The position numbers and the translations under genes were made by a program. 64,000 bases of DNA from Trichomonas vaginalis G3 (taxonomy: Eukaryota; Parabasalia; Trichomonadida; Trichomonadidae), in NCBI RefSeq assembly GCF_026262505.1, contig NC_067205.1:20395645-20459644 (forward strand), written 5' to 3'. The notes under the pieces are model-generated. The model was not told the DNA's origin, searched no databases, and saw nothing but the letters and a program-made list of their open reading frames with translations. Each line of letters starts with the position of its first letter. Within the stretch, counting starts at the first letter, position 1. Of this stretch, positions 47,816-56,985 are shown piece after piece.

Positions 47816-49967
47816 TTATTTCATGCAATGTTTTATTTCTGTGCCGTCTTCAAGTATACCCCAGTACTTACGCTTGGAGAGGACATGAACTTCGGAAAAT
47901 ACCTTATCTAGCTTAAAACAGCCCATCTTTTCACCGACCATTCCCATTTCAATGAGTTTGTTGTATCCTTCTTCGTTCGTCATGAGTGCGTCAATGTTCT
48001 CATAGTAAACCTTCACTTTGGATTTGACTTCGGAGAAGAATTTGTTGTAGTTGTCAAGGACTGCCTTTGCGAACTGAGGGTAAGACCAATGTTCGACAAT
48101 AGGTTTTAATGTGGTTACTAAGCCACTTTGACCTTGAGTGAATTCGTACCTCAAAACAAAAGGAGAAAACCTTTCAACAAAGTTGTCGACCTTCTCATAA
48201 TGTTTACTCTTCATCTCTTGAGGTTTCTTAATGGAATATCCCCATGTCGAATTCATAAGCAATTTGAGTGTCATTGCAAGTTTGGGGTTTGAAGCTTTCC
48301 TAATATCATACAGTTGTTGTATGACTTTTCCAACTGTATAGTTCCTTCCCGGGAACTCACCATCTTCGTTTGGAATTCCAGTCGGAATATATTGGACAAA
48401 CCTCATGTATGCAGCGTTAAGGTCGACATAGTATATCTTTTCATCTGAGTCGAACTTGTCGCAACCAATTGGTCCAGTTTGTGGAAATTCAAGTGAGTCT
48501 CTTATCTTCTGAGAAACTTCTCCTGTTATCTCATAAACATCGTCGAAGCAACCTGTTTCATATAAAACCTTCTGACCTAACTCAGATGCTCTCCAATACA
48601 ATTTGACGTCAATTGGATGTCTCAATGGAAGTTTGTTTATAGCATCTTGAAGTTCTTGCAACCTCATTGGAAGTTCTTCTGGTTCAGGTTGGTATCCGAA
48701 CATACCAACCCTTGTGGAACTGTGTACTTCTTTTGTACTAGAACTTTGTCTGGAACAACTTTTGGTCTTGCTAACAATGAAAAGTTTGTTTCGTCTTTTG
48801 GTACAAAAGTTTCTGTCAGCTTGTCATCTGGAATTGATTCCAACAAACCTTTCTCGAAAAGAATGTTTACAGCTCTGACAATGTTGCACTTACTTTTACC
48901 AAAGAATGGGTTTGTAAGACTTTCGTTCAACATGAAGTGGTTGTGGACAATTACAATCTTCAACCATGGTAAGTCTTTGTCAACAACATAGTCGTCATGT
49001 GAAGAACCTTTAGCTGTAGGTATGTTGACTCGGATATTGACATTTGCCAACGGTGCAATTTTTGCCAATTGACCTCTGAGAATGTACCTTATCTTCACAC
49101 ATGACTCAAGATACTTCATCTTCTCATCTGTAACAAGACCAGAGTTCCTGAGACATGTAAGAATACAAGGTTCATTGACAATTGTTTCAATTGAATTGTA
49201 AATTCCATACCTTGTCAAGTCAATGTCAGACTTATTTATGAAGGGGAAGTATCCAGCATGTTGTCTGACTGCTTGAGGGTTAGGTTGGTACCATTCGAAC
49301 TTGACACTTGCAATTCCTTCAATTGCATTCAAAATGTCTGAGTCGGAGTCAACCATTTGTTCTCTCTTTGTAGTCTTGAAAGCGTCAAGAAGTTTTGCGG
49401 TTGTTTGTTCATTGCCATGTGCATAGTAAATGTGACCATCCAAATCTGTTATGGTCAATCTGAATTGTGTCCTTTCTTATTTCCGTCTTGAATTGCCAGC
49501 AAGTACTCCCATGAAGCCTTCTTTGTTCTTTCCTTCGTCAAAGTTACTGTAAAGGTTCGACCAGATGTAATTTGACTTCTAACTTCACGATACTTTTCAT
49601 ATGCATATCTTGTTCTTTCCATGGGAGCATGTGCGTCTTCACCTTTTCCTTTTTTCCTTCTCAAAGGATGCAATTGTTCGTCATGTTTCCAGTAGAATCT
49701 GGCAAAGCCGTCGTGTCCTTCAACTTGAGGTTCACTAACATCGAAAGGCATGTCCATAAGACGTTCTTCTTCTAACCTCTCTAGTCTGTTTGGATAATTG
49801 GCACGTGCTGTTTCCAAATCCATTTCGTAGCGAAGACCAGACAATTTGTCATAGACTTTTATGGGTCTTCCCTTCCTATATTTAAACTTCTTCGAAACTC
49901 TCCAACCATATTTTTGTAACTCTGCTTTTATTCTAGCAGACTTTCTATCCATTCTATATGGGGGCAT
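47816..49967 (-). CDS. DNA polymerase B of Maverick 2 (broken)
   Basis: About 2.1 kb on the minus strand. The N-terminal part begins at ATG 49967 and is very basic (MPPYRMDRKSARIKAELQKY). The middle shares HFMLNESL with Maverick 1. The palm shows a motif A-like VDLNAAYMRF and a motif B KLLMNSTWGYS. The C-terminus ends KRKYWGILEDG. Order and spacing support a family-B polymerase of the protein-primed type, shorter than usual. The region looks broken. Confidence 0.72.
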
Positions 49968-50003
49968 TTTTATAAAAATAAAAAAATGTTTTTTTTCTTT
50001 ACT

Positions 50004-50225
50004 TTACATAACCGCCTGCTGCCATAAGTCTTTGACGCAACCCATACCAGCTAATGAAGGTTGACTTGGTTTAGTTTGGAAACTAAACTTTGGTTTTGGT
50101 TTATCTTCAGTTTTTTGGTTTCTTCTTCTTTCTATCGGTTTTTCGTCACTTTTCGGTTCCTCTGACTTTACTTCACTTGCAGGAACAGATGTGTCGTCAA
50201 CATCTTCATAAATATCATATGCCAT
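50004..50225 (-). CDS. Small disordered Pro/Lys/Glu-rich protein, 73 residues
   Basis: ATG 50225. Acidic N-terminus (MAYDIYEDVDDTSVPASEVK), basic middle, and LAGMGCVKDLWQQAVM at the end. Lies between the polymerase and other small minus-strand genes. Possibly a minor virion protein; not recognised. Confidence 0.5.
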   Translation of the reverse strand: MAYDIYEDVDDTSVPASEVKSEEPKSDEKPIERRRNQKTEDKPKPKFSFQTKPSQPSLAGMGCVKDLWQQAVM

Positions 50226-50243
50226 TTGTTTTTTGTTTTCCTT

Positions 50244-50585
50244 TCAACTTTTTGTGTTGTTGTAAAGTTTAGAATATTTCGACTCTAAGTCAATGAGATG
50301 TTCTATAATGAACTGTTGGTCAGTGAAGTAAACTTTTCCATCTGTTGTCTCGAAAGCTCCTTCAGACTTCAATATTTTATTTGTGAGAGTCTGTTTCTTT
50401 TTTGAGATACTAGCCGTTCCATTTCTATGAAAAGTGACTTTATAGTTAGGGTTTGTATTTCCAGACCTGGCACTTTCTATTATTGAATTTTTCTCTTCAT
50501 CTGTAAGTTCTTTGACAGGTTTTGACAATGATTCTGAACTTTTTGTTTGTGGTGTCAAATCTACCGTTTCAACTTCTTCGGTCAT
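50244..50585 (-). CDS. Small basic element protein, 113 residues (family of 10204-10440)
   Basis: ATG 50585 preceded by TTTTTACTGAG. Carries the family hairpin with basic strand (YKVTFHRNGTASISKKKQTL), followed by GKVYFTDQQFIIEHLIDLE. The N-terminus is a charged helix. Two relatives lie in Maverick 1, so the family is shared across subfamilies. Confidence 0.55.
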   Translation of the reverse strand: MTEEVETVDLTPQTKSSESLSKPVKELTDEEKNSIIESARSGNTNPNYKVTFHRNGTASISKKKQTLTNKILKSEGAFETTDGKVYFTDQQFIIEHLIDLESKYSKLYNNTKS

Positions 50586-50628
50586 TTCATCTCAGTAAAA
50601 ATTTTAGTTTGGTTTTTTCAACTGGTTG

Positions 50629-50754
50629 TTAGGTTTTTTTAAGTCGGTCTAAAACTTCCTGAGGTATAGGAAGAACTTTACAAACACGTGGTGTAAATGC
50701 TGGAAGCCGACAAATCCATCTTGAACTCATTTGTCTCAATGCTGTATTGTTCAT
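50629..50754 (-). CDS. Very short basic protein, 41 residues
   Basis: From ATG 50754 with the same TTTTTACTGAGATGA block as the neighbour at 50585, which supports its being expressed. Sequence MNNTALRQMSSRWICRLPAF, then basic and Pro-rich. Recalls small core peptides of adenovirus-like virions; inference only. Confidence 0.45.
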   Translation of the reverse strand: MNNTALRQMSSRWICRLPAFTPRVCKVLPIPQEVLDRLKKT

Positions 50755-50772
50755 TTCATCTCAGTAAAAAAT

Positions 50773-51174
50773 TTACATTCCCCACGTTTGAGGCGGTTGA
50801 GGTTGGTTATTGTTTACCCACTGTTGTGCATGGTTATATCCTCTGTTAAAGAATCTTTCACCTTGGTCCATATAGTGTCCTGCTTGGTTATAGTAGTCAT
50901 TTGCTTTGTTATAATAGTTTCCTGCTTGTCTTCCTACATTGTCCATCCATCCTTGAACTTTTCCTCTTGTTTCAGGATTTGGAATAAGATTTGTTGCATC
51001 TCAGGCTACATCCCAACCTTTCTGTACAGTTTGTATAATAGGTTGTGCTTTCTCTTTCAGTATACCTAATGTACTCAAAATCTTCTTTCCAATTCCAAAT
51101 GCACCTCTGGCTATTGTTCCCACTGCGGGCAAAAATCTGGATGCAACTCCTGCTAATGCGCCAAATAAACCCAT
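50773..51174 (-). CDS. Membrane-active minor virion protein-like region (pVI-like)
   Basis: From ATG 51174: a Gly/Ala-rich amphipathic N-terminus (MGLFGALAGVASRFLPAVGT, then ARGAFGIGKKIL), and a Tyr/Asn/Gln repeat tail (NYYNKANDYYNQAGHYMDQG). The N-terminus resembles lytic amphipathic helices of adenovirus protein VI and the two small proteins of element 3. Divergent from the integrase, 17 bases away. Part of a broken element. Confidence 0.5.
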
Positions 51175-51191
51175 TTCTTATAGGGTAAAAA

Positions 51192-52151
51192 ATGACGAAT
51201 CCGAACAAGGACCCCTATGTTTCTAAAGCGACAAAGAAAGCACTCATGATAAAAATCTTTAGTTCAACACCAAATGCTTGGTTTATGGATATCTTGGAAA
51301 ACATTCCGAGAGTTAGAACAGATGGACCTCCATACTGGTTAATATTTGTTGGTCAAAACACAAGATACTGTGAAGCCATACCATTATGGTCCAAAAATAT
51401 TTTAGATGTGAAAACTGCTTTGACAATATTCGTTGACAAATACCATCCAACAAAACTGACATCTGACTGTGAAAGTTCTTTCAAATCAGATGATGTAAAG
51501 AACTATCTGCGTTCAAAAAATGTAAACCAATATTTCATTGTCGACCAAAACCATTCTGCTCTTGGTGTCATTGACGGTTGTATAAAAATGTTAAGAGACT
51601 TAAACCAACCACAAGGTGGTGAAGCAAATGAAATGTCATATGACGACAAGTATAGACACTTCTCCATGGCAAAGATGAGACAAGTCTTAAATATTTACAA
51701 TAACCGTAAACAAAAAGGTTTGGGAAACCACTCCCCCGAAGAAATGAAAAACAACCCTGACTTAGAGAAAGACTATATATTTAATAATTTAGTCAAAAGA
51801 GACAAACAAGAAAGAATGCCGGGCTTCAAACTTCGGAAAGGTGACAAAGTAAAAATAGAAATACCTAAACGCGACCCATATGAAAATACTATTGACTATG
51901 ACAACAATGGGAACCCGACAGGTACTCACATTCGTGTTCGTAAAAATAGAAGAAAGTATACAAGAGAATATTATGAAGTTTTAGGCAAACATGGCAAAAT
52001 GTACACACTGCAAGCAGAAGATAAAACTACTATTGCCAGACCTCGTTTCAAACTTGTCAAAGTTCAAGGTGGTATACTTTCAAAGACAGTTCCTAACAAA
52101 TATAAGACAACTCCTGACGAATATGCTAAAGAAGTTGAAAATGACGACTAA
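51192..52151 (+). CDS. Retroviral-type integrase of Maverick 2
   Basis: A 319-residue protein. The catalytic core runs from AWFMDILENIPR (first acidic residue) through KLTSDCESSFKSDDVKNYL (second) to DQNHSALGVIDGCIKMLRDL, where the third motif falls. A C-terminal beta-barrel or chromo-like region follows (FKLRKGDKVKIEIPKRDPYE, later KYTREYYEVLGKHGKMYTL). It is the same family as the Maverick 1 integrase. It inserts the linear element and makes 5-6 bp duplications. Start at ATG 51192. The frame looks whole. Confidence 0.82.
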   Translation: MTNPNKDPYVSKATKKALMIKIFSSTPNAWFMDILENIPRVRTDGPPYWLIFVGQNTRYCEAIPLWSKNILDVKTALTIFVDKYHPTKLTSDCESSFKSDDVKNYLRSKNVNQYFIVDQNHSALGVIDGCIKMLRDLNQPQGGEANEMSYDDKYRHFSMAKMRQVLNIYNNRKQKGLGNHSPEEMKNNPDLEKDYIFNNLVKRDKQERMPGFKLRKGDKVKIEIPKRDPYENTIDYDNNGNPTGTHIRVRKNRRKYTREYYEVLGKHGKMYTLQAEDKTTIARPRFKLVKVQGGILSKTVPNKYKTTPDEYAKEVENDD

Positions 52152-52157
52152 GCAATT

Positions 52158-53952
52158 CTATACCATGCGTAAAACTGTCATGTAAGGTGGCATGTATTCT
52201 TTACTTTGTCCCGTTGTTTGCGTATATCCTGAAACGAAATGTGTATGGTTTCCTTCTCCCTGAGTGTCACTCCAGTAACAATTTATAGCAAACTTAACGT
52301 CGTCTTTAACATCATATCCTTTACCTTTTGTCATTCCTGACCAACCAATATATCTATGCTTATGCCAACCTGCTTGAGATGTACTTAAATCTATGTAGTG
52401 ACTGTGTGCAGGTAAATTTCACACTGAAATCGTTTTACTTCCACCTGTTTTCCTTTGAAGAGTTTGCACAATACAAAAACCTGTCGACTATTTGTTCCCA
52501 TGCACCAACACCAAACATTACTTGAGGACCTCTTGCTTCCATAGATGTATAAATAGAACCTACTGGGTTCATTAAATCAAACATATGAGATATTATAGGA
52601 TTGTCTCTTTTGAACTTAAAATATAGTGCAACTATTTCAGGTTTCTTCTGGTTTGTGTCAGAATATTTTTTATAATATAATCTTATGTTTTCAGGGTAGG
52701 TAAAATCTTGACTATAATATTTATTTCTGTCATCTGTATAATAATATACTATTCTCGTTTTTTCTATTGCATTATATCTTTTATATCTATAATAATCTAA
52801 ATATAATGTTAGCTTTTGTTCATCTACATGTGGTGTTCTGTCGTCATCTCCATAGTCATAATAATGTGGTGCTGGAGCTGGGTCAGGCAATGTCATATCC
52901 ACCATTTCATAAACTCTTAAATATTTCTTTTGTTCGTCTCCATATAAGTTTAAGTAGCAGTTGTTGTCTAATGGAACTTTAACTTGTGTACCATCATTCT
53001 TTTTATAGCTTACATACATTTCATTGTTATTTTTCGGAATGAGTTTACACCGTGTACCATTTTTTAAGGACTGTACCAACTGCCATCTAAAATATTTATT
53101 TTCTTCATTGACAGAAAAGTCACCAACAATAGTTTCAATATTTTTTGTTCCTATCAAACTTTGGTATATTTCATTGACATATGTTTTATCTGCTTTCTTT
53201 TCAAGGCTAACGTTTAAGTTTGTAATATCAGATATAGAATGTGTATGTCCAACGTCACTTTTCCTGTTTAAGGTTTCTTGTAAGTTTGTAATATTTGCAA
53301 TGGTATGTGTATGTCCAACGTCACTTTTCCTGTTTAAGGTTTCTTGTAAGTTTGTAATATTTGCAATGGTATGTGTATGTCCAACGTCACTTTTCCTGTT
53401 TAAGGTTTCTTGTAAGTTTGTAATATCAGATATAGAATGTGTATGAGTCTTATCTGCTTTTGTCTCTAATGTTTCCTTAAGACTTGGTATTTGGTTAATA
53501 TAATGTATATGAGTCTTTTTAGAATATTCGTTTTCAGCTCTTGTCACTTCACTTGACATTTTATTGTCAACATATGTTTTGTCTGCTAGTTCAGGATGAG
53601 TATGTTCTTTTGTTGCATAAGCATTGTTAGCTCTTTCTTCTTCTTTTGCTATTGCATCGTCTACATATTCTTTGTCAGCTTTGTTGTCAACATCTGCCTT
53701 CAAAAGAAGTTCATTTATAGGTTTCTCGTTTAAAGTTCCTTTTGTTGGATTTATACAGACAGTATGGTTCTTATTGTCTTGAAACAGAAACTCATCTGTT
53801 ATAGGGTTTAATGTCAGTTTTAAGTCACCCCCTTTCAATGACTCAGATATCTTAGAATAGTTTGAAAAGTTTGTTGTGTTCTTATTTAGAGCTTGCATAA
53901 TGAGTTGTCGGTTGTGTTGTATTTCTCTCATAGACGCTGTTTCATTTGACAT
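52158..53952 (-). CDS. Phage-like tail fibre/collar protein of Maverick 2 (broken)
   Basis: From ATG 53952. The N-terminal half has repeated fibre modules, including three near-identical 66 bp units encoding LQETLNRKSDVGHTHTIANI. The C-terminus has a collar-type module (MNPVGSIYTSMEARGPQVMF, FGVGAWEQIVDRFLYCANSS), matching the end of the Maverick 1 fibre. Trimeric receptor-binding fibres of phages and large viruses share this layout. The region looks broken near its end. Confidence 0.75.
53225..53440. repeat. 66 bp direct repeats in the Maverick 2 fibre gene
   Basis: Three nearly perfect units starting at GTATGTCCAACGTCAC and running through AAGTTTGTAATATT, then a fourth diverged unit. In frame, giving 22-residue fibre repeats. 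Confidence 0.88.
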
Positions 53953-53970
53953 TTTTATTATAGATAAAAT
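53953..53970. promoter_or_regulatory. 18 bp divergent promoter between fibre and P-x-x-W gene
   Basis: TTTTATTATAGATAAAAT separates two divergent ATGs. Both directions read an A/T box with ATC/GAT (TTTTATCTATAA), the same type of box found before many genes of the elements. Confidence 0.6.
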
Positions 53971-54820
53971 ATGCTTCCAATAGAAAAAGCAAATTCTAGA
54001 GTTGCTACAACTAAACCATTAGATGAACTTTTTACTAATGTCGGTCAAAAGTTTGAGACAGAGACCGTAAAGCATGAAGGCTATCGTTTTGACTACCCAT
54101 TAAGATGGTTAAGAGACCCATCCGTCACAAAAGCTATTGGCTTTCGTAGAATGAAGTTCATTTCAGAAGCCATACATGGTTTCCCATTTACGGTCGGTTT
54201 TTGAAGTTCGATACTATAACAAAGAAAAACGTATGTATGAGAAATTTGAACAGGGAAAACTTTTACAAGTTAATTTGCTTATAAACTTAGAAACAACTCT
54301 TCAAGCTTTTCAAGAAAAAATAAACGATATCTATATTGAATATGCAAACCAGTATAACATTGACGAAGGAGAATACCATCTCGATATTATTTATGACAGG
54401 AAAAATGCAACTGTTAAAATCAATAGAATAGAAGACCTTGGAGAAAACGTTTATATTTCTACAAAATATAACAACTTGGCATGGTATAGATTTATGAGGA
54501 TGTTAAATCAGCCTGCAGCATATCCAGTACACCCGGACTATTATGAAGTCGAAAACCCTAATGGAACATATGAAAATATTTTCGACCAAGATGCTATTAT
54601 TGTTCATGCTTCATTTTCTGGCGCCCAAAACTCTTTCTTATGCTTGGCAAATGACTTTTACGAAAAACCTACAAAGTTATACGAACCACCAAGTGGAAGT
54701 ATTTCAGACTTTCAAGTATGGTTTACTACAGATGGAAGAAAAAGAATAATTCCATTATACCATGCGTTTTACTTAGAACTTAGTTTCATATACAACCACT
54801 ATCGAACGGTAAAAATATAA
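53971..54820 (+). CDS. Element protein of the aromatic-P-x-x-W family, Maverick 2 copy 2 (broken)
   Basis: MLPIEKANSRVATTKPLDEL and YRFDYPLRWLRDPSVTKAIG at the N-terminus, NSFLCLANDFYEKPTKLYEP and SISDFQVWFTT near the end, closing LYHAFYLELSFIYNHY. Clear sister of 46803-47662, in inverted orientation 6.3 kb away. The two copies are diverged, so the duplication is old. The region looks broken. Confidence 0.62.
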
Positions 54821-54825
54821 TTTTT

Positions 54826-55069
54826 TAATAACGGTTGAGGTGTTGGATTTGGTTGCCAACTAGACTGTGGTGCAGGTTCAGGCTGTTGTATAACAGGAGC
54901 TTGTTCTTCTGGTTCAGGGTCTTTAGGTATAATACCAACAAACTGACCTACTCTTTTACCAATATTTTTTTGACTCCGTTCCAAATTCCTCTTCCGACAG
55001 ATTTTATTCCATTCCATATACCTCTTCAACTCTTCTGAAGAAGTTTCCAATACTACTGAAGAAACCCAT
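54826..55069 (-). CDS. Small minor virion-type protein region with Pro/Gln-rich end
   Basis: From ATG 55069 (MGFFSSIGNFFRR), an amphipathic start like that of 50773-51174, then a Pro/Glu/Gln-rich tail (QQPEPAPQSSWQPNPTPQP). Not recognised; broken element. Confidence 0.4.
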
Positions 55070-55088
55070 TTTACTAATATGTAAAAAT

Positions 55089-55452
55089 CTAATGTCCGCC
55101 AAGTCTTTTACGTTTCCTGTTGAGTTCCATAGCATTCTTTAACTGGAGCTCATACATTCTGTTTCTCCTCTGGTAGAAAACATATTCTGGGTCAACTCCT
55201 GTGTTCGCGTCATCTGCATAAAGTTGTTTATATCCCACTTCAGGGTTTGTATAAAACTCTTTCCATCTCATATTTGCATACCATGGTGGCAAACCTAACG
55301 CAGCGTCATTTGACATGGCAGTTTTGCATTTGTACATCTGTTGGCACTTGACCATAGTTTGCCATTGCAGTTTGTATTCTAACTTCATTTGGAATATTCT
55401 CTGGGTTTGGTTGTCCAGGTTGCTGTGCATTCGCTAAGTTCTGTGCGTCCAT
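55089..55452 (-). CDS. Small structural-type protein region, Asn/Gln-rich start and basic end
   Basis: From ATG 55452 after an ATTTTTATCTAATATT box. Begins MDAQNLANAQQPGQPNPENI and ends with LKNAMELNRKRKRLGGH; the middle has WYANMRWKEFYTNPEVGYKQ. No family recognised. Confidence 0.45.
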
Positions 55453-55475
55453 TTAATATTAGATAAAAATATCTC

Positions 55476-55610
55476 TTACGAGTACATATACTGAACATTT
55501 GCAGGCATTGGTTCATCTTCATATTCTCTGTACTTTTCTGCCACGTCAAATAAATAAATGACACAATGGAAAAAACCTAAAACAAGTAGTCCTATTTCAA
55601 ACCACAACAT
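55476..55610 (-). CDS. Single-pass membrane miniprotein, 44 residues
   Basis: From ATG 55610: MLWFEIGLLVLGFFHCVIYL, then FDVAEKYREYEDEPMPANVQ and MYS. The first 22 residues are a strong membrane segment; the rest is acidic/aromatic and would face one side. It lies between two genes in a run of minus-strand late-type genes. Short membrane proteins are common in virions of this lineage; the role is unknown. Confidence 0.5.
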   Translation of the reverse strand: MLWFEIGLLVLGFFHCVIYLFDVAEKYREYEDEPMPANVQYMYS

Positions 55611-55667
55611 TTACTTACTAATAAAATTTCTTTATTGTGACACTTTCTCCGGTTTATAGGACCTCTC

Positions 55668-56412
55668 TCATATTTTATCTTGTCCATAATAAAACTCATA
55701 GTCTATGTCCTCTAACCATCTCATAACGGTTTCCAAACCACTTTTATCGGATGTAAAGTAAAAGCATGGATGGTTATGTATAACGTCTAAAGTTTCTAAA
55801 GAGTCTCTCAAAGTCCAGTCTACTTGGTATTGAAAATCCCATGTGTTATAGAACGGCGGGTCCACTAATAAAGAAAACATTTTCCTTGTCTTTATATTTT
55901 TCATACAACTCTGTCCAATGACATCTCACAAACTCTATACCCTCAATATATTTTTCTATGTTCTCTTTGAAAACATTTGTATAGTTAAGATATAAAACTT
56001 TTGACATAAGTGTTTCAATGTCATGAACTCTTATAGAACCACTATATAATAGTCTAGCAGATATACTATCCCAGTCTATATAGACTGCTTTTTTCAAAAC
56101 CTCTCTCACAATATTTTTCTTATCTTAATGGTATACGTTCCATCTTACCTATAGGTATCTTTTCTTTAACTCTTTCAATATATTGTTTGTGTCTGGAATA
56201 TGTTTGAGACGGTCCATATAGTTGTCGAAGTCATTGCATATAATCTTTGAGTCTGGGAATATTGTATGACATAAATGGGATATATAGAAACTTCCACCGA
56301 ACAAATCTACAAATGTTAGACCATTCGGTAGTTTCTTAAGTTCTCTCAATATAATATCTTTACATCTACTCTTATTTCCAAAGAACGGTAACGGTGGTTT
56401 TGTAAAATTCAT
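55668..56412 (-). CDS. D12-class (Dam-like) DNA adenine-N6 methyltransferase (broken)
   Basis: From ATG 56412: MNFTKPPLPFFGNKSRCKDI matches the PF-x-GNK/GGK start of Dam-type enzymes; FVDLFGGSF is the AdoMet-binding motif I; IICNDFD is the next acidic motif. Further along, LVDPPFYNT is the DPPY/F catalytic motif. Order and length (about 245 codons) fit the D12 class, which methylates adenine at N6. It is the last gene before the right TIR. Trichomonas DNA is known to carry abundant 6mA, so an element-borne methyltransferase is relevant. The region looks broken. Confidence 0.8.
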
Positions 56413-56487
56413 TTATATATAATAATAAAAATGTTTTTACCTGAAAAGTGACAAAACATGAAAACATATATAATTGTGAAAAGCGAC

Positions 56488-56668
56488 ACAAAAAAGTCAA
56501 CGGCTGGTCGGCTGGGGTTCGGTCCTCCTCTTGGGTCTTGGGAAAAACATCTTCAGGGCTAGAGGGCGCAACGCGCCTGGAAGCCCTCCAAATATAAACT
56601 TCATTTATACTAAACATCTTCAGGGCTAGAGGGCGCAACGCGCCTGGAGGCCCCACTACCTTTTTTTT
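56488..56668. repeat. Maverick 2 right terminal inverted repeat
   Basis: Reverse complement of 37906-38086, including both nested GC-rich hairpins; ends GGCCCCACTACC and eight T. Confidence 0.93.
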
Positions 56669-56673
56669 AATGT
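56669..56673. repeat. Target site duplication of Maverick 2, right copy (AATGT)
   Basis: Directly follows the right TIR; pairs with 37901-37905. Confidence 0.8.
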
Positions 56674-56985
56674 GCCGTTTATTTTGAATTTTTATTAAAC
56701 TTTTATTATTTTTTATGCAGCACAACTTACCATTGAATTCTGTATAATAATATGCGCTGCAATAAAGGACAAGTATTAGCATATACAATTATGTAAGAAA
56801 ATATATTTTCAATTGTAAATTTTTAAATGTTTTGATAAGTTGTGTATGATTTAGTATCATGATGTATTTTTAAAAGTTTCTTGCAGGGTATTAAGTTTCA
56901 AAGGTGTTACGAATGATTTAACCTACCTTATAATTTATTAGTCAAGGCATTAAAAAATAACTTTATTAATGATTAATTTTTAAAT
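56674..56985. other. Intergenic, AT-rich
   Basis: Spacer that, before the Maverick insertion, separated the two paralogous secreted-protein genes. A frame at 56372-56788 crosses the TIR and is not a gene. Nothing else seen. Confidence 0.5.

Larger units (their letters stand above)
37906..56668. mobile_element. Maverick/Polinton element 2, 18.8 kb, between two paralogous host genes
   Basis: Bounded by 181 bp TIRs beginning with eight A and GGTAGTGGGG, and by AATGT duplications. Encodes a coiled-coil virion-core-type protein, major capsid protein, penton-like protein, SF3 helicase, polymerase B, integrase, tail-fibre protein, a D12-class adenine methyltransferase and many small proteins. No packaging ATPase was recognised. 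It is a different subfamily from element 1 (unrelated TIRs, diverged capsid). It looks broken at roughly ten points; capsid, penton, helicase and integrase frames look whole. Nearly identical TIR arms suggest a recent insertion. Confidence 0.95.

Noticed and set aside
56372-56788. 138-residue frame across the Maverick 2 right end
   Set aside because: Crosses the element boundary and the GC-rich TIR; its composition is that of a chance frame.
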